Below, piece after piece: positions 25,575 through 34,281 of a stretch of 64,000 nt of DNA. The notes beneath the pieces were generated by a model, which saw only the letters and a program-made list of their open reading frames with translations, did no database searches and was not told where the DNA came from. Position 1 is the first letter of the stretch, and each line of letters starts with the position of its first letter. The position numbers and the translations under genes were made by a program. The stretch is from UBA6136 sp964386975 (GTDB lineage Bacteria; Pseudomonadota; Gammaproteobacteria; Methylococcales; Methylococcaceae), in NCBI GenBank assembly GCA_964386975.1, contig CAYLUS010000002.1:62001-126000 (forward strand). Direction: 5' to 3'.

Positions 25575-26984
25575 CTAAGGCTTCTTTCCTTGGGCCGGTT
25601 GCATATTCTGCTTGGGCTTCTTGGCAATATTGATCCCTTTAAGAAGGTTCAAGGCCTCATTCAACGGATAATCCTGAAGGGCGAGACCGTCCTCAGACTT
25701 CGGATCCTTGGGCTGCGCCTGATCCTGAGGTGTGATGGTGATTTCCTTGCTGGGTTCGCGCTTGGCGCCCGGGGTTGGATTTTCGAGGTGATTGGTTAAA
25801 TCCGCCTCTTTCAGAGGACCAAAATCAGGATCATTAGCTGCTTCCAGCTTGACCTTGGAAATCTGCACGTCGGGTGCGATACCCTCGGCCTGAATAGAGC
25901 GGCCCGAGGGCGTGTAGTAACGCGCTGTGGTCAGCTTGATGCCGCCACCATTACTGGTCGGGAGTATGGTTTGTACCGAGCCCTTGCCAAAGGTCTTTTC
26001 CCCCATGATGATGGCCCGGTTGTGATCCTGCAGCGCACCGGCCACAATTTCAGACGCGGAGGCAGATCCTGCATTGATCAGCACCACCATTGGTGCGCCT
26101 TCCAGCGCATCGCCCGATGTAGCATCAAATTTCATCTTGGAATCTTCAATGCGGCCGTCGGTATAGACAATCAGACCCTCATCCAGAAACGCATCGCTCA
26201 CGGAAACGGCGGCGTTGAGTACCCCACCCGGATTATTTCGAAGGTCCAGCACCAAGCCCTTTAACTTGCCGCCCTTCTTGAGTTCATCCAGGGCCTCGAT
26301 CATGTTTTCGCCCGTCTTGGCCTGAAAGCTCGACAGACGGAGGTAGCCGTAACCGGGTTCCAGCATGCGACTTTTGACGCTTTTCACCTTGATGACATCG
26401 CGGACCAACTTCAACCGCAGGGGTTGCTCACGACCTTCCCTGACCAGGGTTAAGACAATGGCACTTCCGGGCTCACCGCGCATAATTTTGACCGCATCGT
26501 TAAGACTGAGTCCCTTTACCGGTTTCTCATCGAGGCGAATGATGAGATCGCCTGCTTTCACCCCCGCTTTTTGGGCCGGCGTGTCATCGATCGGGGCGAT
26601 CACTTTGACAAAGCCATTTTCCATGCCCACTTCAATCCCAAGGCCACCGAACTGCCCCATGGTCCCGACCTTCAACTCGTCATACTGCTCTTTATCGAGA
26701 TAGGTCGAGTGCGGGTCCAAGCCGGAGAGCATCCCCCGAATCGCATCCTCGATCAGCTTGTCGTCTTTGACCGGTTCCACATAATCCTGTTTGATGCGGC
26801 CATAGACCTCGGCAAAGGTCTTAAGTCCCTCGAAAGGAATCTGGCCCTGCTCCTTCTCGGCCTCAGGGGCGTTTGCCGCTTTGGGTTCTGGCGCATTCGC
26901 GGCCAGAACACACGAGGCGGATGCCAGGCTGTATCCAAACAGGATGGCCAGTGAGGTCAGCCGAAGGCTCTGATAGTGAGGCAT
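25575..26984 (-). CDS. ctpA: C-terminal processing protease CtpA (S41)
   Basis: A 469-residue periplasmic serine protease. A signal peptide, a S41 N-terminal helical part with the family hallmark GLDPHSTYLDKEQY (about 90-103), a PDZ domain (about 115-195), then the S41 catalytic domain with Ser in NAGSASASEIVAGALQD and Lys in GEKTFGKGSVQTI. It removes or trims tails of envelope proteins, often peptidoglycan hydrolases. It is third in gpmI-envC-ctpA, a conserved gammaproteobacterial order that links it with cell-division hydrolase control. It converges on the exported protein gene. Confidence 0.95.
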   Translation of the reverse strand: MPHYQSLRLTSLAILFGYSLASASCVLAANAPEPKAANAPEAEKEQGQIPFEGLKTFAEVYGRIKQDYVEPVKDDKLIEDAIRGMLSGLDPHSTYLDKEQYDELKVGTMGQFGGLGIEVGMENGFVKVIAPIDDTPAQKAGVKAGDLIIRLDEKPVKGLSLNDAVKIMRGEPGSAIVLTLVREGREQPLRLKLVRDVIKVKSVKSRMLEPGYGYLRLSSFQAKTGENMIEALDELKKGGKLKGLVLDLRNNPGGVLNAAVSVSDAFLDEGLIVYTDGRIEDSKMKFDATSGDALEGAPMVVLINAGSASASEIVAGALQDHNRAIIMGEKTFGKGSVQTILPTSNGGGIKLTTARYYTPSGRSIQAEGIAPDVQISKVKLEAANDPDFGPLKEADLTNHLENPTPGAKREPSKEITITPQDQAQPKDPKSEDGLALQDYPLNEALNLLKGINIAKKPKQNMQPAQGKKP

Positions 26985-27026
26985 ATGTTGATACCGATGA
27001 CTTTGTGATTCTTAAATTGTGCAGGA

Positions 27027-28166
27027 TCAGGTCTGAGTCTTGCACCATGCGATGGGATCCACAGGTTTACCCTGATCCCGTATACCAAAATAGAGCCCCG
27101 GGGCCTCGCGGCCCCCACTGGAGCCAAGGGTTGCTATCACCTCGCCAGCGACCACTTCATCGCCCTTGGCTTTACTGAGACTCTGGTTAAAGGCATAGAG
27201 GCTCATGACACCTGCGCCATGGTCGATGATTGTAAGGAGACCATAGCCACGAAACCAATCCGCAAACGCCACCTTGCCGGCTGCAACCGTTTTAACTGGC
27301 GAACCCTCGCGGCCCCCGATCAAAATACCATCCCAGCGGCCATTGAGACGCTTGCTGCCAAAGCGTGAAACGATGGGGCCCGCCGGCGGGCAACGACCCC
27401 GTGTGGTCATTTGGGGATCGGCGGACGCTAGAGGGCTTACACGGGACTCACTGGAGGTTGAGAAAGAATCGACCAGGTTGGCCAGCCGCTCTTCATCTTC
27501 CTTGAGCTCGCGAATCCGGACCGCCTGACTTTTGAGTTCCTCGTCCCAGGAGGATAGCAAGAGTTTTCGCGCTTTCGTCGCTTCGAGCAATTGCTGTCGC
27601 TCCTGCTGCGACTTTTTCCGAAGTTCCGTCTTGGCCAGGGTCTCCTGTTGGAGTTCCCTCTCTGTCTGATCGACCTTAACCAGCTCATCCTTCAGTCTTT
27701 GGATCAAGGTGGAACGCGCCACACTCAAATAGCCGTAATAGGCTAGCACACGGGCCATTCGGGTGGGCTCCTCCTGATTCATGAGGAGTTTGAGCCAATC
27801 CTCCCGGCCGACCAGGTGGGCACTTCTCAGCTGTTCGGACAGGATTTTTTGCTGCTGCCTGACATGGGCAAGCGTCTTGTCTCTTCGCTGTTTCAGAACT
27901 TGAATATGCTTTTCACGATCCCGCGCCTGTGTTTCAAGCTCCATGATCAGCTGCGCCAGCTGTCCCTGCCTGAGTTCAAGCGCTGAAAGCTGGTCATCGA
28001 GTTGATCCCGGACTGTTTTGAATGCAGCCCGGGCCTGACGCGCCGACTCCAACTGGCCACGAACGGCCTCCAGCGGGGCTTCCTTGGCGCCCTCCGCCAA
28101 ACCTGGTCTCAGCCAAGAGAGGCTCGCTAAGGCTAGGACCAGAATCCTGAAACGGGTGGCATACAC
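27027..28166 (-). CDS. envC: Murein hydrolase activator EnvC
   Basis: A 379-residue periplasmic protein activating amidases at the septum. After the signal peptide comes a coiled coil (about 30-240, heptads rich in Gln, Arg and Leu) and a C-terminal LytM/M23 domain (about 265-375). The LytM domain is degenerate: the zinc-ligand positions read SLYAFNQ and GLYFGIRD where active M23 peptidases have HxH-type residues. This matches EnvC as an activator and not an enzyme. It starts at GTG 28166, 9 bp after gpmI. Confidence 0.93.
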   Translation of the reverse strand: MYATRFRILVLALASLSWLRPGLAEGAKEAPLEAVRGQLESARQARAAFKTVRDQLDDQLSALELRQGQLAQLIMELETQARDREKHIQVLKQRRDKTLAHVRQQQKILSEQLRSAHLVGREDWLKLLMNQEEPTRMARVLAYYGYLSVARSTLIQRLKDELVKVDQTERELQQETLAKTELRKKSQQERQQLLEATKARKLLLSSWDEELKSQAVRIRELKEDEERLANLVDSFSTSSESRVSPLASADPQMTTRGRCPPAGPIVSRFGSKRLNGRWDGILIGGREGSPVKTVAAGKVAFADWFRGYGLLTIIDHGAGVMSLYAFNQSLSKAKGDEVVAGEVIATLGSSGGREAPGLYFGIRDQGKPVDPIAWCKTQT

Positions 28167-28175
28167 CCTGAGAGC

Positions 28176-29720
28176 CTAGGACAAAAGGGACCTGCCGGTC
28201 ATTTCAGCGGGTCGTTCAATCCCCAGGATCTCAAGAACGGTGGGTGCGATATCCGCCAGATTGCCGCCGTCAGCCAGTGTCCTTTGACCCTGACCCCGGT
28301 AAACCAGCGGCACAGGGAAGGTGGTGTGCTGGGTCAGTGCCACACCCGTGTCAGGATCCACCATCTGCTCAACGTTGCCATGGTCAGCGGTAATCAGGAG
28401 CTCGCCACCCACTTTGTCAAGGGCGACAAGGATACGAGCCAGGCTGGCATCCAAGGTCTCAACAGCCTTGATGGCCGCATCCATGATGCCGGTATGACCG
28501 ACCATGTCACCGTTGGCATAGTTGCAGATGATGACATCGAAGGACTGGTTCTCAATGGCCTTTACCATTTCATGGGTGACCTCAGCCGCACTCATTTCTG
28601 GCTGCATGTCATAGGTCTTGACCTTCGGCGATGGGATCAGGATCCTTGACTCGCCAGCAAAAGGCTCGTCACGTCCACCGTTAAAGAAGAACGTAACATG
28701 GGCATACTTTTCGGTTTCAGCGATCCGCAGCTGAGTCAGACCGTGCTCGGATAACACCTCACCGAGTGAGCGGGAGATGGACACTGGAGGAAAAGCAACC
28801 GGGTAAGGGAAATCCTGATGGTACTCCGTCAAGGTCACGTAGCCACCGAGGTTTCGAACCGCTTTGCGCTCAAAGCCATCGAAATTGGCATCATTGATGG
28901 CCTTGGTGATTTCTCTGGCGCGATCTGCCCTGAAATTCATGAATACAACCACATCCCCATCCTCGAGGTGCACTGGGCGCTGACCCGGCGGAACAACGAG
29001 CGTGGTCTGCACGAATTCGTCGGTCTCGCCCCGCGCATAAGCCGCTGCAAGACCCTCATCTGCTGACACCGCAGTAAATTCACCTTTGCCTTCAACAATC
29101 AGCTCGTAAGCTTTTTCGACCCGATCCCAGCGATTGTCCCGATCCATTGAATAGAACCGGCCGGACAGCGAGACGATGCGCCCGGTACCCAGCGACTTCA
29201 GCTTTTTTTCCATTGAAGCAATGGGACCCCCGGCGCTTTGGGGCGGCGTATCCCGTCCATCGAGAAAGGCATGAATGTAGACCTTCTCAAGACCCCGGCG
29301 GACCGCAAGCTCAGCCATCGCCTGAATCTGATGATCGTGACTGTGGACGCCACCTGGCGACAGCAATCCAAAGATGTGCAGGGCTTTGCCGCCCGCCTTG
29401 GCAGTATCAACCGCCTGAACCAGCGCCGGGTTTTCAAAGAACGAGCCATCGCGGATCGCCTGGTTCACGGCCGTGAAGTCCTGATTGATCAATCGACCGG
29501 AACCCAGATGAAGGTGGCCGACCTCGGAATTGCCCATCTGATCATCAGGTAGGCCGACGGTCTCGCCCGCGCACTTGAGAAGGGTGTGTGCACAGGAGCC
29601 CCAAAGATGGTCCCATGTCGGAGTCCTGGCAGCTGCAATGGCGTTGTATTCATTGGATTCGTTGTAGCCGAATCCATCAAGGATAATCAGGACGACTGGT
29701 TTAGGACGATGCGAGTTCAA
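28176..29720 (-). CDS. gpmI: 2,3-bisphosphoglycerate-independent phosphoglycerate mutase
   Basis: A 514-residue Mn-dependent glycolytic enzyme interconverting 3- and 2-phosphoglycerate. The metal and phosphoserine motifs are LIILDGFGYNE, DQMGNSEVGHLHLGSGR (with the catalytic Ser), DGRDTPPQSA, and TADHGNVEQM near the C-terminus. The start is TTG 29720, with GGAG 8 bp upstream; no ATG fits. First gene of gpmI-envC-ctpA, divergent from the ArsR gene. A TATAAT-like sequence at 29723-29728 lies in the divergent region. Confidence 0.97.
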   Translation of the reverse strand: MNSHRPKPVVLIILDGFGYNESNEYNAIAAARTPTWDHLWGSCAHTLLKCAGETVGLPDDQMGNSEVGHLHLGSGRLINQDFTAVNQAIRDGSFFENPALVQAVDTAKAGGKALHIFGLLSPGGVHSHDHQIQAMAELAVRRGLEKVYIHAFLDGRDTPPQSAGGPIASMEKKLKSLGTGRIVSLSGRFYSMDRDNRWDRVEKAYELIVEGKGEFTAVSADEGLAAAYARGETDEFVQTTLVVPPGQRPVHLEDGDVVVFMNFRADRAREITKAINDANFDGFERKAVRNLGGYVTLTEYHQDFPYPVAFPPVSISRSLGEVLSEHGLTQLRIAETEKYAHVTFFFNGGRDEPFAGESRILIPSPKVKTYDMQPEMSAAEVTHEMVKAIENQSFDVIICNYANGDMVGHTGIMDAAIKAVETLDASLARILVALDKVGGELLITADHGNVEQMVDPDTGVALTQHTTFPVPLVYRGQGQRTLADGGNLADIAPTVLEILGIERPAEMTGRSLLS

Positions 29721-29866
29721 CGTATAATCTCCGGCTGAGTTCTTGAGAACTGAACCTAGGTTTTGTTTCTTGGGAAAAGAATGAGGCAGGTTTTCCTGCG
29801 CTCAGGGCTGAGATTTTATCTGTTTTTCCTTCGCTCGTCGTCATCGGACGACTCCCCGGGGGGGGT

Positions 29867-30202
29867 ATGCGGAGTCGGGATTTGGAGCACACGATGAGGG
29901 ACGACTTGATCCGCCGCGAGGAGGACATCACGATTGCGGCCAACTGTATTAAGGCCATGGCACACCCGCTCAGGCTCAAGATCCTCTGCCTTCTGGGCGA
30001 GGAGCAGGCCAGCGTTCAGGAAATCGTTGACTACTGCGGGACCACGCAGAGCAACATCTCCCAACATTTATCCGTACTCCGCGAGAAGGGAATTCTGGGG
30101 AGTCGAAAAGAATCCAACCGTGTCTATTATTTCGTCGACGACAAGCGAACCCTAAAACTGATCACGCTGATGCGCGAGGTCTTCTGCTCGGACTCACATT
30201 AA
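29867..30202 (+). CDS. ArsR-family regulator, possible persulfide/redox sensor
   Basis: A 111-residue winged-helix repressor. The recognition helix lies in CGTTQSNISQHLSVLREKGIL and the wing in RKESNRVYYFV. Cysteines are at 27, 41, 57 and 107. Cys41 (LRLKILCLL) and Cys107 (REVFCSD) coincide with the Cys41/Cys107 pair of SqrR/BigR-type persulfide sensors; the classic ArsR metal motif CVC is absent. It sits 19 bp upstream of a rhodanese gene and is divergent from gpmI. ATG 29867 follows a run of G; ATG 29894 with GGAG is an alternative and would shift the cysteine numbers by 9. Confidence 0.88.
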   Translation: MRSRDLEHTMRDDLIRREEDITIAANCIKAMAHPLRLKILCLLGEEQASVQEIVDYCGTTQSNISQHLSVLREKGILGSRKESNRVYYFVDDKRTLKLITLMREVFCSDSH

Positions 30203-30221
30203 TTTCAAACACCCAAAACCT

Positions 30222-30668
30222 ATGAACATCAACCCCGACCAACTCATCGAATTCGTGGGCAACCACTGGATCATGGCCAGCTGCCTTTTCATCGTCATCA
30301 TTCTTTTGATTCAGGACCTGTTCGATACCGCCACTCGCAAGCACAAGACCGTTTCTCCCAGCGAAGCGGTGGTGATCATGAACAAGGATGAAACCGTCAT
30401 CGTCGATGTCCGGGAGCCTAACGAATTTGCCGAAGGCCACATCCAGGGCGCCATCAACATGCCATTCTCGAAAATTGGCGAGCGGGCGGCCGAACTCGAC
30501 CCCCACAAAAATGACCCCATCATCGTCAACTGCCAGTCCGGAACCCGTTCCCTCGCCGCCGGGAAAAAGCTCACCGAACTTGGGTTCACTCAGGTTTACG
30601 AATTAAAAGGCGGGCTGTTTGCCTGGAAGGACCAGAACCTTCCCATGAGCAAAAAACGCAATAAGTAA
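30222..30668 (+). CDS. Membrane-anchored rhodanese (YibN type)
   Basis: A 148-residue sulfurtransferase with an N-terminal transmembrane anchor (IMASCLFIVIILLIQDLF, about 16-33) and one rhodanese domain on the cytoplasmic side. The active-site loop is CQSGTR (about 107-112), with a preceding VIVDVREPNEFAEGHIQGA. It occupies the yibN place upstream of secB-gpsA as in E. coli, though grxC is absent here. With the ArsR gene 19 bp upstream it may handle sulfane sulfur under that regulator. Confidence 0.92.
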   Translation: MNINPDQLIEFVGNHWIMASCLFIVIILLIQDLFDTATRKHKTVSPSEAVVIMNKDETVIVDVREPNEFAEGHIQGAINMPFSKIGERAAELDPHKNDPIIVNCQSGTRSLAAGKKLTELGFTQVYELKGGLFAWKDQNLPMSKKRNK

Positions 30669-30699
30669 CTTTTACTCCCCCACTCAACGAAGCACCCAC

Positions 30700-31173
30700 A
30701 TGGCCGAAGAAAACGAGTCCCAGGACGCGCGACAGTTCAGCATCCAGAAGATCTACGTCAAGGATGTTTCATTCGAAACCCCAAACACGCCCGAGGTCTT
30801 CACCCAAGACTGGGAACCGGAGATGGAGTTTGACCTTGGGAGTACGACCCAGCGGATCAGGGAGGATGTCTATGATGTGACCCTGAAAGTCACCCTGACC
30901 GTTAAACTTGGCGACAAAACCGCCTACCTGATTGAAGTCGGCCAGGCAGGTATCTTCGCAGCTAAGGGGTTCCCGGAAAATGAGCTCTCTCACCTGGTCC
31001 GGAGCTACTGTCCCAGCATTCTCTTTCCATTCGCCCGCCAAGTCGTTGCCGACCTGGTCAGTCAGGGTGGATTTCCGCCCATGATTCTGGCTCCGGTCAA
31101 TTTTGATGCCCTCTATGCTCAGGAGGTCGAACGCCTCAAAAACGCGGAGCCTGTCTCCACCATGAGCCACTAG
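30700..31173 (+). CDS. secB: Protein-export chaperone SecB
   Basis: A 157-residue cytoplasmic tetrameric chaperone that keeps preproteins unfolded and passes them to SecA. Family sequence: FSIQKIYVKDVSFETPNTPEVF near the start, LIEVGQAGIFAAKGF in the middle, and the C-terminal CPSILFPFARQVVADLVSQGGFPPMILAPVNFDALYAQ. The length matches E. coli SecB (155). It lies between the rhodanese and gpsA, as in enterics. Confidence 0.98.
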   Translation: MAEENESQDARQFSIQKIYVKDVSFETPNTPEVFTQDWEPEMEFDLGSTTQRIREDVYDVTLKVTLTVKLGDKTAYLIEVGQAGIFAAKGFPENELSHLVRSYCPSILFPFARQVVADLVSQGGFPPMILAPVNFDALYAQEVERLKNAEPVSTMSH

Positions 31174-31223
31174 CCATGATCCTGAGGGTGGATACCTCGC
31201 CCAAGTACCCTGATTGAGACCTG

Positions 31224-32231
31224 ATGGCGACCATTGCCGTTTTTGGGGCGGGTTCTTGGGGGACGGCCCTGGCCTTGGTGTTGGCCACCAACGGCCATGC
31301 CGTTCGCCTATGGGGGCACTCACCCTCACATATGGCCAAACTCCGGGAGGAGCGGTGTAACCGACGCTATCTTCCAGATGCCCTTTTTCCAGACAGCCTG
31401 AGGATTACGTCAACGCTCCATGAGACTGCGGCGGCTGCCGATACCTGCCTGGTGGCCGTTCCAAGCCATGCGTTCAGACCCTTCCTTGAATCCCTCAAAC
31501 ACGCGGTTGATGGCCCTGCCCGCATCGCCTGGGCTACCAAGGGACTGGAACCTGGCAGCGGCCTGCCCCTGCATCAGGTCGTTGCCGATGTGTTTGGAGA
31601 ATCGACACTCAGCGCCGTTCTTTCAGGTCCGAGCTTTGCCCGAGAGGTTGCTGCCGGCCAGCCGACGGCCGTCACCATCGCTTCCAACTCACCTGAATAT
31701 GCGCAGCAACTGGTCAGCCTGTTTCACTCCCCACGTTTTAGGGCCTACTCGAGTTCGGACCTGATCGGGGTTGAACTGGGGGGAGCCATCAAGAACGTCC
31801 TCGCCATCGCAGCCGGGGTCGCTGATGGTCTGAATTTTGGTGCTAATGCCCGGGCAGCCCTGATCACCCGGGGTCTTGCAGAAATGATGCGTCTGGGTTT
31901 GCAACTCGGCGGCAAGCCCGAAACCCTGATGGGTCTCTCCGGTGTGGGCGACCTCATCCTGACCTGTACCGATGACCAATCCCGGAATCGCCGGCTGGGG
32001 CTGGGGCTGGGTCAGGGCCGCTCGCTTGAGACCGTCAAGGCCGAAATCCACCAGGAAATCGAGGGAATCCCTACGGCACGAATTGTTCATGACGTGGCAC
32101 ACAATCTCGGCATCGAGATGCCCATCACGCATCAGGTCTATCGGATACTGTTTGAAAACCTTCCACCTCAGGAGGCCGTTGACAACCTCCTGCTGCGTGA
32201 ACCGAAGGCCGAACATGGCCCCACTGGCTGA
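31224..32231 (+). CDS. gpsA: Glycerol-3-phosphate dehydrogenase [NAD(P)+]
   Basis: A 335-residue enzyme that makes sn-glycerol-3-phosphate from dihydroxyacetone phosphate for phospholipid synthesis. N-terminal Rossmann motif IAVFGAGSWGTALALVLA, then SGPSFAREVAAGQPTAV, and the catalytic Lys region ELGGAIKNVLAIAAGVADGL, closing with GLSGVGDLILTCTDDQSRNRRLG. It follows secB by 50 bp, the usual gammaproteobacterial order. Confidence 0.98.
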   Translation: MATIAVFGAGSWGTALALVLATNGHAVRLWGHSPSHMAKLREERCNRRYLPDALFPDSLRITSTLHETAAAADTCLVAVPSHAFRPFLESLKHAVDGPARIAWATKGLEPGSGLPLHQVVADVFGESTLSAVLSGPSFAREVAAGQPTAVTIASNSPEYAQQLVSLFHSPRFRAYSSSDLIGVELGGAIKNVLAIAAGVADGLNFGANARAALITRGLAEMMRLGLQLGGKPETLMGLSGVGDLILTCTDDQSRNRRLGLGLGQGRSLETVKAEIHQEIEGIPTARIVHDVAHNLGIEMPITHQVYRILFENLPPQEAVDNLLLREPKAEHGPTG

Positions 32232-32247
32232 ACCACGGGACGCTGCC

Positions 32248-33537
32248 ATGCAAATGACCACCCGTCAGGCCATCTTCGCTGGGGTCCTCGGAAATACCCT
32301 GGAGTGGTACGACTTTGCGCTCTACGGCCATCTCTCCGTTTACCTTGGTAGAACCTTCTTCCCAGAGGAGGACTCCAGCCTCCAGGTGCTGGTCACCTTC
32401 GCGGTCTTCAGCGTGAGTTTTTTCATGCGTCCCCTCGGAGCCCTCCTCTTCAGCGCCATTGGGGACCGTTTTGGCCGGCGTCGGGCGCTTTCCATCTCGA
32501 TGATGGGCATGGCCATCCCCACGGCTGCAATCGGTCTTCTCCCAGGCTATGCCGCCATTGGCGGGTTTGCCGCCGTATTACTCATCGTTCTACGACTTTT
32601 CCAAGGCCTGGCCCTCGGGGGCGAGATGGGCGGGGCGGTCACTTACGTCATGGAACACACCCCATCCCGGAAAATCGGCATCGCCTCAAGCCTCATCCAA
32701 TCCAGCACCTGCATGGGTCTGCTCCTGGGCACACTGATTGCCAGTGGATTGTCCTTCTTGCTGGATGAAACCGCTTTTGCAGAATGGGGCTGGCGCATCC
32801 CCTTTTTGCTGGGTCTAGTCGGTGGCTGGATCGGCCTCAGGATCCGCCAGAAAATGCCTGAAAGTGCCCTCTATGAGGAAGCCAAGGCCCACAATCGGCT
32901 GCTGGGAAATCCCGTGCGCCATACCCTCCATCACCATAAGCGCGAAATACTGACCGGCATCCTGCTGCTCGGGCCCATGACCTGTGGCTTTTTTTTCGCA
33001 TTCGTGTACTTCAACAGTTACATGATCTCGGCGCTCAAATTCACCGCACTTCATGCGCTGTTGGTCACATCAGGCGGGCTGGTAACTTCGCTTGCCGTGA
33101 CCCTCGTCGGCGGGGGACTGACTGATCGACTGGGCTTTAAAAGGATCCTTTCAATAGGCGCGGGGCTCCTGCTTGTCGCCACCCTTCCGCTGGCCATGAG
33201 CCTGTCGGGTCGCTTTGGATCGACCTTGATTTTGCCCGCTTTCTTTGGCTTTTCGGCCCTGCTTGGGCTCTACACCAGCGCCGCATTTGCCGGTGTCACC
33301 AGTCTGTTTAGAACCGAGGTTCGCTACAGCGGGGTCAGTCTTGCAGTCAATGTTGCCTCCCCGATCCTCGGAAGTACCGCACCCTTGCTCATGGCATGGC
33401 TGGTCAGAAATCAGGGTGCCGACGCCGGATTTACGATCTTTGGGATCTATTTGTGCGCCCTCTTTTGCCTGGCCGGGACGGCCATCGCCAAACTGGATCG
33501 CTGGGCCTTCAGAGGATGGGGGCCACAAAAGTCATAA
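32248..33537 (+). CDS. MFS transporter, metabolite:H+ symporter (MHS) family
   Basis: A 429-residue, 12-helix inner-membrane permease. The MHS signature GNTLEWYDFALYG opens the protein, and the loop 2-3 motif AIGDRFGRRRALSISM follows the second helix. A second helix-4 marker, LRLFQGLALGGEMGGAVTYVMEHTP, is also typical of ProP/KgtP relatives. Substrates in this family include betaine, proline, citrate and oxoglutarate; none can be assigned. The open frame extends upstream into gpsA, but ATG 32248 fits the family N-terminus. Confidence 0.92.
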   Translation: MQMTTRQAIFAGVLGNTLEWYDFALYGHLSVYLGRTFFPEEDSSLQVLVTFAVFSVSFFMRPLGALLFSAIGDRFGRRRALSISMMGMAIPTAAIGLLPGYAAIGGFAAVLLIVLRLFQGLALGGEMGGAVTYVMEHTPSRKIGIASSLIQSSTCMGLLLGTLIASGLSFLLDETAFAEWGWRIPFLLGLVGGWIGLRIRQKMPESALYEEAKAHNRLLGNPVRHTLHHHKREILTGILLLGPMTCGFFFAFVYFNSYMISALKFTALHALLVTSGGLVTSLAVTLVGGGLTDRLGFKRILSIGAGLLLVATLPLAMSLSGRFGSTLILPAFFGFSALLGLYTSAAFAGVTSLFRTEVRYSGVSLAVNVASPILGSTAPLLMAWLVRNQGADAGFTIFGIYLCALFCLAGTAIAKLDRWAFRGWGPQKS

Positions 33538-33632
33538 GCATTTAAAAAGTCGTACCGATTTATCGGATGCGGCCCTAGAATACGGCCAGCACTCAAACAC
33601 TCCCTTTCGCGTTCCCTTTCCAGGCCACCGGC

Positions 33633-34217
33633 ATGCCCAAGAAGTTCCTTAAACGCCACCTTCCTGACCCGGCCAAAATTCGGGAGATCAAGTCCCTTCA
33701 GTTCCTCGGCGACCGGATTCATTCGCCGGACCTCTGGCATCTTAATCGGCGCTCCGTCTCCAAGGCCTTTGCCATTGGCCTGTGGGCGATGTACACCCCG
33801 CCGCTTCCCTGGCAACAAGTGATTGCCGGAATCGGCGCGGTCTATTTTGGCGCCAATATTCCGATTGCGGTGGCCTTGGTATGGATTACCAACCCGATCA
33901 CATGGCTGCCCATGTATTACTTTGCCTACCGGGTGGGCGCCTATGCGCTTGGCACCCCCTCATTTGATTTCGACCAGTTCTCCGAATTCTTCAGTGTCGA
34001 GAAGGCGATGGAACTGGGGACGCCCCTGCTACTGGGCTGCTTCATCCTGATGAACCTCGGGGCCGTGCTTGGCTATTTCGGAACCCAGTGGCTCTGGATT
34101 CGGTCCGTTCACCAGGCGCAAATTCGCAGGCGGCTCCGGAATCTTCCATTCGATAGCGCGCGAATGGCTCGGGAAACCTATTCCAGCTATAAGCGTTTTA
34201 TTGATCAGCGCCATTGA
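33633..34217 (+). CDS. DUF2062 membrane protein
   Basis: A 194-residue protein with three or four membrane segments. DUF2062 signature: the amphipathic N-terminus, then SKAFAIGLWAMYTPPLPWQQVIAG, GANIPIAVALVWITNPITW and PMYYFAYRVGAYALG. The family is unassigned and is often found near envelope genes. It lies 64 bp before psd and may be cotranscribed. The last 35 residues are basic and cytoplasmic. Confidence 0.88.
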   Translation: MPKKFLKRHLPDPAKIREIKSLQFLGDRIHSPDLWHLNRRSVSKAFAIGLWAMYTPPLPWQQVIAGIGAVYFGANIPIAVALVWITNPITWLPMYYFAYRVGAYALGTPSFDFDQFSEFFSVEKAMELGTPLLLGCFILMNLGAVLGYFGTQWLWIRSVHQAQIRRRLRNLPFDSARMARETYSSYKRFIDQRH

Positions 34218-34281
34218 CAGTAAGCCAAACCCCCCTCACGAACTCCCGGCCTTGGTACGGGAATCAACAACGCAAACCGTA

